A stretch of DNA of 9,744 bases, from the NCBI GenBank assembly GCA_023388675.1, contig JAEWFU010000161.1:1-9744 (forward strand). Direction: 5' to 3'. The stretch comes from Pseudomonadota bacterium. GTDB taxonomy: Bacteria > Pseudomonadota > Alphaproteobacteria > Rhizobiales > Rhizobiaceae. This document shows, piece after piece, positions 6,244-9,744 of the stretch. The notes under the pieces were generated by a model. That model had not been told where the DNA came from. It was given only the letters and a program-made list of their open reading frames with translations, and did not search any database. Position 1 is the first letter of the stretch. Each line of letters starts with the position of its first letter. The position numbers and the translations under genes are program-made.

Positions 6244-6249
6244 CCTCCT
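6244..6249 (-). promoter_or_regulatory. Ribosome binding site deciding the gamma-subunit start
   Basis: A perfect AGGAGG (minus strand) directly touches the ATG at 6243, which is too close for initiation there, and is 9 nt from the second ATG at 6234, a normal distance. The gene therefore most likely starts at 6234, three codons later than a first-ATG choice and 39 codons later than the longest open frame. Confidence 0.7.
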
Positions 6250-6308
6250 GAGCGTGTTTCGCCGCGGGAACCCGTCCAGCGCCCGCTGCCTGGTTGCTAG
6301 GTCCTGAC

Positions 6309-6905
6309 CTAGACTTCGACCGTCTCCCGATAGGCCGTCTGCCAGCCCCATGCGCCGGAGCCGTACCCGCGCTGCGTCACACGCTCCTTGTAGATGGCAG
6401 CGATGATCTCGCCATCGCCGGCGAGCAGGGACTTAGTCGAGCACATCTCCGCGCAGAGCGGCAGCTTGCCTTCGGCCAGGCGGTTGGCGCCGTATTTCGC
6501 ATATTCGGCCTCGGTCGAATCCGGCTCCGGACCGGCCGCACAGAAGGTGCATTTGTCCATCTTGCCGCGCGAGCCGAAATTGGCGACGCGCGGATATTGC
6601 GGTGCGCCGAACGGGCAGGCGTAGAAGCAGTAGCCGCAGCCGATGCACAGATCCTTCGAATGCAGCACCACCGCGTCCGCCGTCGTGTAGAAGCAATCGA
6701 CGGGGCACACCGCCGCACATGGCGCGTCGGTGCAGTGCATGCAGGCCATGGAGACCGAGCGCTCGCCCGGCTTGCCGTCGTTGATGGTGACGACACGGCG
6801 CCGGTTGATGCCCCACGGCACATCGTGTTCGTTCTTGCAGGCGGTGACGCAGGCGTTGCACTCGATGCAGCGGTCGGCGTCACAAAGGAACTTCATCCTG
6901 GCCAT
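6309..6905 (-). CDS. fdh3B: Formate dehydrogenase beta subunit, four-cluster iron-sulfur protein
   Basis: A 198-aa electron-transfer subunit that carries electrons from the catalytic subunit to the cytochrome b subunit. Four cysteine groups for four [4Fe-4S] clusters are visible: CIECNACVTAC (13-23), CMHCTDAPCAAVC with the following C (around 52-67), CIGCGYCFYAC (around 92-102), and CTFC with CAEMC (about 120-155). It lacks the C-terminal transmembrane helix found in the longer E. coli FdnH (about 290 aa), matching the shorter FDH3-type beta subunit. It has no signal peptide, as expected for a subunit exported together with alpha by the Tat system. The start at 6905 has GGGAGG about 8 nt upstream; a second ATG three codons later is possible. 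It follows alpha after 16 bp and precedes gamma by 74 bp, so all three are one operon. Confidence 0.95.
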   Translation of the reverse strand: MARMKFLCDADRCIECNACVTACKNEHDVPWGINRRRVVTINDGKPGERSVSMACMHCTDAPCAAVCPVDCFYTTADAVVLHSKDLCIGCGYCFYACPFGAPQYPRVANFGSRGKMDKCTFCAAGPEPDSTEAEYAKYGANRLAEGKLPLCAEMCSTKSLLAGDGEIIAAIYKERVTQRGYGSGAWGWQTAYRETVEV

Positions 6906-6921
6906 TGTTCGTTCCTCCCTA

Positions 6922-9744
6922 TTAAGCCGCCGCGATCTGACAAAGCGTGACCTTCGGTTCCTGCATGCCCGTCACCGGGTCGTAGCCGTAGGTGGTGATG
7001 CTGTTGGCGCTTTCGCCCAGCACGTAGGGATCGGTTCCCTCCGGATAGTTGGCCCGCAGGTCCTCGCCCTGGAACCAGCCGCCGAAATGGAAGGGCATGA
7101 ACGCGACGCCCCTGCCGACACGCTCGGTCACCAGCGCCTTCACCCTGGCTTTCGAATCGTTTTCCGCTCCGTTGACCCAGACCCATGCGCCGTCGCTGAT
7201 GCCGCGCTCGCTCGCGTCGGCGGGGTTGATCTCGACGAACATGTCCTGCTGAAGCTCGGCCAGCCACCGGTTCGACCGGGTTTCCTCGCCGCCGCCTTCA
7301 TATTCGACCAGTCGACCGGTCGTCAGGATGATCGGGAACGAATTGGCGATGCCGTTGTCGACCGCCGCCTTCTGCACGCTGAAGCCGATGTTCGGCAGGC
7401 GGAACTGCTGGGCATCCGGATAGGTCGGATATTTCGCGACCAGGTCCACCCTGGGCGTATAGATCGGCTCGCGGTGGATCGGCACCGGGTCGGGCAGGTT
7501 CCAGGCGACGGCCCGGGCCTTTCCGTTCCCGTATGGATGACAGCCATGGCTGAGCACGACGCGCTGGATGCCGCCCGACAGGTCCGTCGACCACGACACC
7601 GCGCCGATGTCACCCATGTCGTCGCCGATGGTCTGGATGACGGTGAGTTCCTCCGGGGTCAGGTCTTGGTCCCAGCCGAGCTTCTGCAGCACGGCCATGG
7701 TGAATTCCGGATAGCCGTCGGTGAGTTCGGAGCCTTCCGTGTAGGAGCCTTCGGCAAGAAGCGTTTCGCCGTTCCGTTCGACGCCGAAGCGGGCGCGGAA
7801 CGGGCTGCCGCCGTCCATGACATGCAGGCCGGTGCTGTAGAGATTGGAGGTTCCGGGATGGCGAACCTCTGGCTTGCCCCAACAAGGCCAGGGCAGGCCG
7901 TAATAGTCGCCGCCGATCTCCGGCTCGTCCTTCGGCGCGCGCAGGGTGACCAGATCGAACTTGTGCTGGTTCTTCATGTGCGCCTTGAGCCGCTCCGGCG
8001 ACTGGCCGCAATAGCCGGTCGACCAGCTGCCGCGGTTCATCTCGCGCAGCACGTCCTCCGGCACCGGCCGGTCACCTTCCACCGCGATGTTCTTGAACAT
8101 CCAGTCGGCGAGGCCGAGTTTCTGCGAAAGCAGGTAGAGGACCTGATAGTCGTCCTTTTGCTCGAAGCTCGGCGGTACGATCTGCTCGCCCCACTGGAGC
8201 GCACGGTTGGAGGCAACGCGCGACCCCGAGGTCTCGAACTGCGTGCAGACCGGCAGGAGATAGGTGTCTTCCTGACGCCCCGCCTGCACCGCGAGCGAAG
8301 CCCAGGTTGTCGGATGGGGATCGGCCACGACCAGCAGTTCGAGGCCCGCGAGACCCTTCACCGATTCCGGTATGCGGGCGATACTGTTGCTGGCATGGCC
8401 CTGCACGAACATCGCGCGCATGACGTCGGGCTGCCCGACGTCCTCCTTCGGCAGCGCAACCGAATCGAACCATCGCGTCAGCGGAACGCCGGGCGTCTCC
8501 ATCAGCTCCTTGGAGGCGAACTGTCCGACCAGATCGCTGTAGGGGATCTCCCAGACGCGTGACCAGTGCTTCCAGGCACCTTCCGTCAGCCCGTAGTAGA
8601 AGGGCAGGGTGACCACATCGAGCCCGATATCGGTTGCGCCCTGCACGTTGTCGTGGCCGCGGAAGATGTTGGCGCCGGTGCCCGGCTTTCCGACATTGCC
8701 GGTTGCTAGGCACAGGATGCAGCTCGCCCGCGTGTTGGCGGTTCCGACCGTGTGGTGCGTCTGGCCCATGCACCAGATGATCGTCGCCGGCTTCTGGGTC
8801 GCGAACATCTCGGCGATGCGCTTCAACTGGTCGCCGGGGACGCCGGTGATCGTCTCCACCTCGTCGGGGGTGTATTTCGCGACTTCCTTGCGGACCTCGT
8901 CCATTCCGTAGACGCGCTGGGCGATGAATTCCTTGTCTTCCCAGCCATTCTCGAAAATGTGGTAGAGCATCCCCCAGATCAGGGCGATGTCGGTGCCGGA
9001 CCGGAAGCGGACGAATTCGGTGGCATGGGCCGCAGTGCGGGTGAAGCGCGGATCGGCCACGATCAGATTGGCGTTGTTGAGTTCCTTGCCTTCCAGCAGG
9101 TGCTGCATCGCCACGGGATGGGCCTCGGCCGGATTGCCGCCCATCACCAGCATCGTCTTCGAATTGCGGATGTCGTTGAACGAATTCGTCATCGCCCCAT
9201 AGCCCCAGGTGTTGGCTACGCCGGCAACGGTGGTCGAGTGGCAGATGCGGGCCTGATGGTCCTGGTTGTTCGTTCCCCACAGGGCCGCGAGCTTGCGGAA
9301 AAGATAGGTGCCCTCATTGGAAAACTTCGCCGAGCCCATCCAGTAGACGGATTCCGGGCCTGATTTCTCACGGATTTCGAGAAGCTGGTTGCCGATACCC
9401 TCGATGGCTTCATCCCAGGAGATGCGCTGCCATTGGCCGTCGACGAGCTTCATCGGATATTTGAGCCGCCTGTCGCTGTGGACCAGTTCGCGCACGCTCG
9501 CGCCCTTTGCGCAATGCGAGCCCCGATTGAACGGGCTTTCCCAGGAAGGCTCCTGCCCGGTCCATACCCCGTTCTGGACTTCCGCCGTGACCGTGCAGCC
9601 GACCGAGCAATGGGTGCAGATGCTTTTCTTCAGTTCGATCGCCACGCCCGGCTGTGGCGGGCTGATCGCGGCCGCCTTGCGGACCGTGCCGAGCTGGAAC
9701 GTCCCGATCGCGGCCAGCCCGCCGACGGCAAGGCCGGAGCCGCG
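6922..9744 (-). CDS. fdh3A: Formate dehydrogenase alpha (catalytic) subunit, cysteine type, N-terminus beyond window edge
   Basis: The molybdenum catalytic subunit that oxidises formate to CO2 on the periplasmic side. The frame is open from the stop at 6922 to the right edge, giving 940 visible residues. The first visible residues (RGSGLAVGGLAAIGTFQLG, then VRKAAA) are the hydrophobic and cleavage part of a Tat signal; the twin-arginine itself lies outside or at the very edge, so the GTG at 9645 is not the true start. C43-x2-C46-x3-C50 and C78 bind one [4Fe-4S] cluster. The active-site position is ARICHSTTV, with C168 (codon TGC at 9241-9243) followed by H169, where E. coli FdnG has selenocysteine encoded by TGA. 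Molybdopterin-domain motifs follow, such as GGNPAEAHP, GQTHHTVGTANTR and the C-terminal dinucleotide-binding domain with LTTGRLVEYEGGG. It is the first visible gene of the operon; SelABC would not be needed. Confidence 0.96.
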   Translation of the reverse strand, partial: RGSGLAVGGLAAIGTFQLGTVRKAAAISPPQPGVAIELKKSICTHCSVGCTVTAEVQNGVWTGQEPSWESPFNRGSHCAKGASVRELVHSDRRLKYPMKLVDGQWQRISWDEAIEGIGNQLLEIREKSGPESVYWMGSAKFSNEGTYLFRKLAALWGTNNQDHQARICHSTTVAGVANTWGYGAMTNSFNDIRNSKTMLVMGGNPAEAHPVAMQHLLEGKELNNANLIVADPRFTRTAAHATEFVRFRSGTDIALIWGMLYHIFENGWEDKEFIAQRVYGMDEVRKEVAKYTPDEVETITGVPGDQLKRIAEMFATQKPATIIWCMGQTHHTVGTANTRASCILCLATGNVGKPGTGANIFRGHDNVQGATDIGLDVVTLPFYYGLTEGAWKHWSRVWEIPYSDLVGQFASKELMETPGVPLTRWFDSVALPKEDVGQPDVMRAMFVQGHASNSIARIPESVKGLAGLELLVVADPHPTTWASLAVQAGRQEDTYLLPVCTQFETSGSRVASNRALQWGEQIVPPSFEQKDDYQVLYLLSQKLGLADWMFKNIAVEGDRPVPEDVLREMNRGSWSTGYCGQSPERLKAHMKNQHKFDLVTLRAPKDEPEIGGDYYGLPWPCWGKPEVRHPGTSNLYSTGLHVMDGGSPFRARFGVERNGETLLAEGSYTEGSELTDGYPEFTMAVLQKLGWDQDLTPEELTVIQTIGDDMGDIGAVSWSTDLSGGIQRVVLSHGCHPYGNGKARAVAWNLPDPVPIHREPIYTPRVDLVAKYPTYPDAQQFRLPNIGFSVQKAAVDNGIANSFPIILTTGRLVEYEGGGEETRSNRWLAELQQDMFVEINPADASERGISDGAWVWVNGAENDSKARVKALVTERVGRGVAFMPFHFGGWFQGEDLRANYPEGTDPYVLGESANSITTYGYDPVTGMQEPKVTLCQIAAA

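Noticed and set aside
6235..6351. Longer gamma-subunit start at 6351 or 6243
   Set aside because: The 6351 start overlaps the end of the beta gene and adds polar residues before the leader; the 6243 ATG touches its ribosome site.
6730..8562. 610-codon plus-strand open frame antisense to the formate dehydrogenase genes
   Set aside because: It lies opposite clearly conserved alpha and beta coding sequence, is His/Arg/Val-rich without domain character, and is the usual shadow of GC-rich codon use.

Overview
The window is GC-rich, densely coding DNA from an alphaproteobacterium, most likely a member of the Rhizobiales (Mesorhizobium/Aminobacter-like). This rests on codon style, a fused TAXI-type TRAP permease, a cysteine-type membrane formate dehydrogenase, and an intergenic palindromic element of a kind I recall from Rhizobiales genomes. 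The genus assignment is inference.

Left block (1-3584): a small catabolic or uptake unit. On the minus strand, a DUF6282-like metal-dependent hydrolase (1749-2687) is followed after 75 bp by a fused 4TM/12TM TRAP permease of the TAXI type that runs off the left edge (1-1673). Divergently, on the plus strand, lies an IclR-family regulator (2802-3584). The 114-bp divergent spacer holds a sigma70-like promoter and an overlapping imperfect palindrome that could be the regulator's operator. The layout suggests effector-controlled uptake and hydrolysis of an unidentified organic acid or amide.

Middle block (3585-5211): a scar followed by lineage-type genes. About 100 bp after iclR is a decayed N-terminus of a MobA/MobL (TraA-type) conjugative relaxase. 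It can be read only by moving through all three plus-strand frames, so mobile DNA was once here. Two plus-strand genes of unknown function follow: an Ala/Pro-rich secreted protein of 233 aa and a 70-aa single-pass membrane protein. The block ends with a palindrome-rich repeat-like element and a strong hairpin terminator that can serve both convergent transcription units.

Right block (5212-9744): a minus-strand operon for a periplasm-facing, membrane-bound formate dehydrogenase of the FDH-N/O (FDH3) type. The order is catalytic alpha subunit (Mo-bis-MGD, [4Fe-4S], active-site Cys instead of selenocysteine; its N-terminus with the end of a Tat signal leaves the window at the right), four-cluster ferredoxin-like beta subunit, and cytochrome b gamma subunit with a Sec-type leader and an extra N-terminal region. 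Electrons from formate would pass alpha to beta to the haems of gamma and then to quinone. The operon promoter and any maturation genes lie beyond the right edge.

No RNA genes, CRISPR arrays or intact insertion sequences were seen. I found no convincing new defence or mobile system. The relaxase scar and the uncharacterised hydrolase/TRAP/IclR unit are the most notable items.
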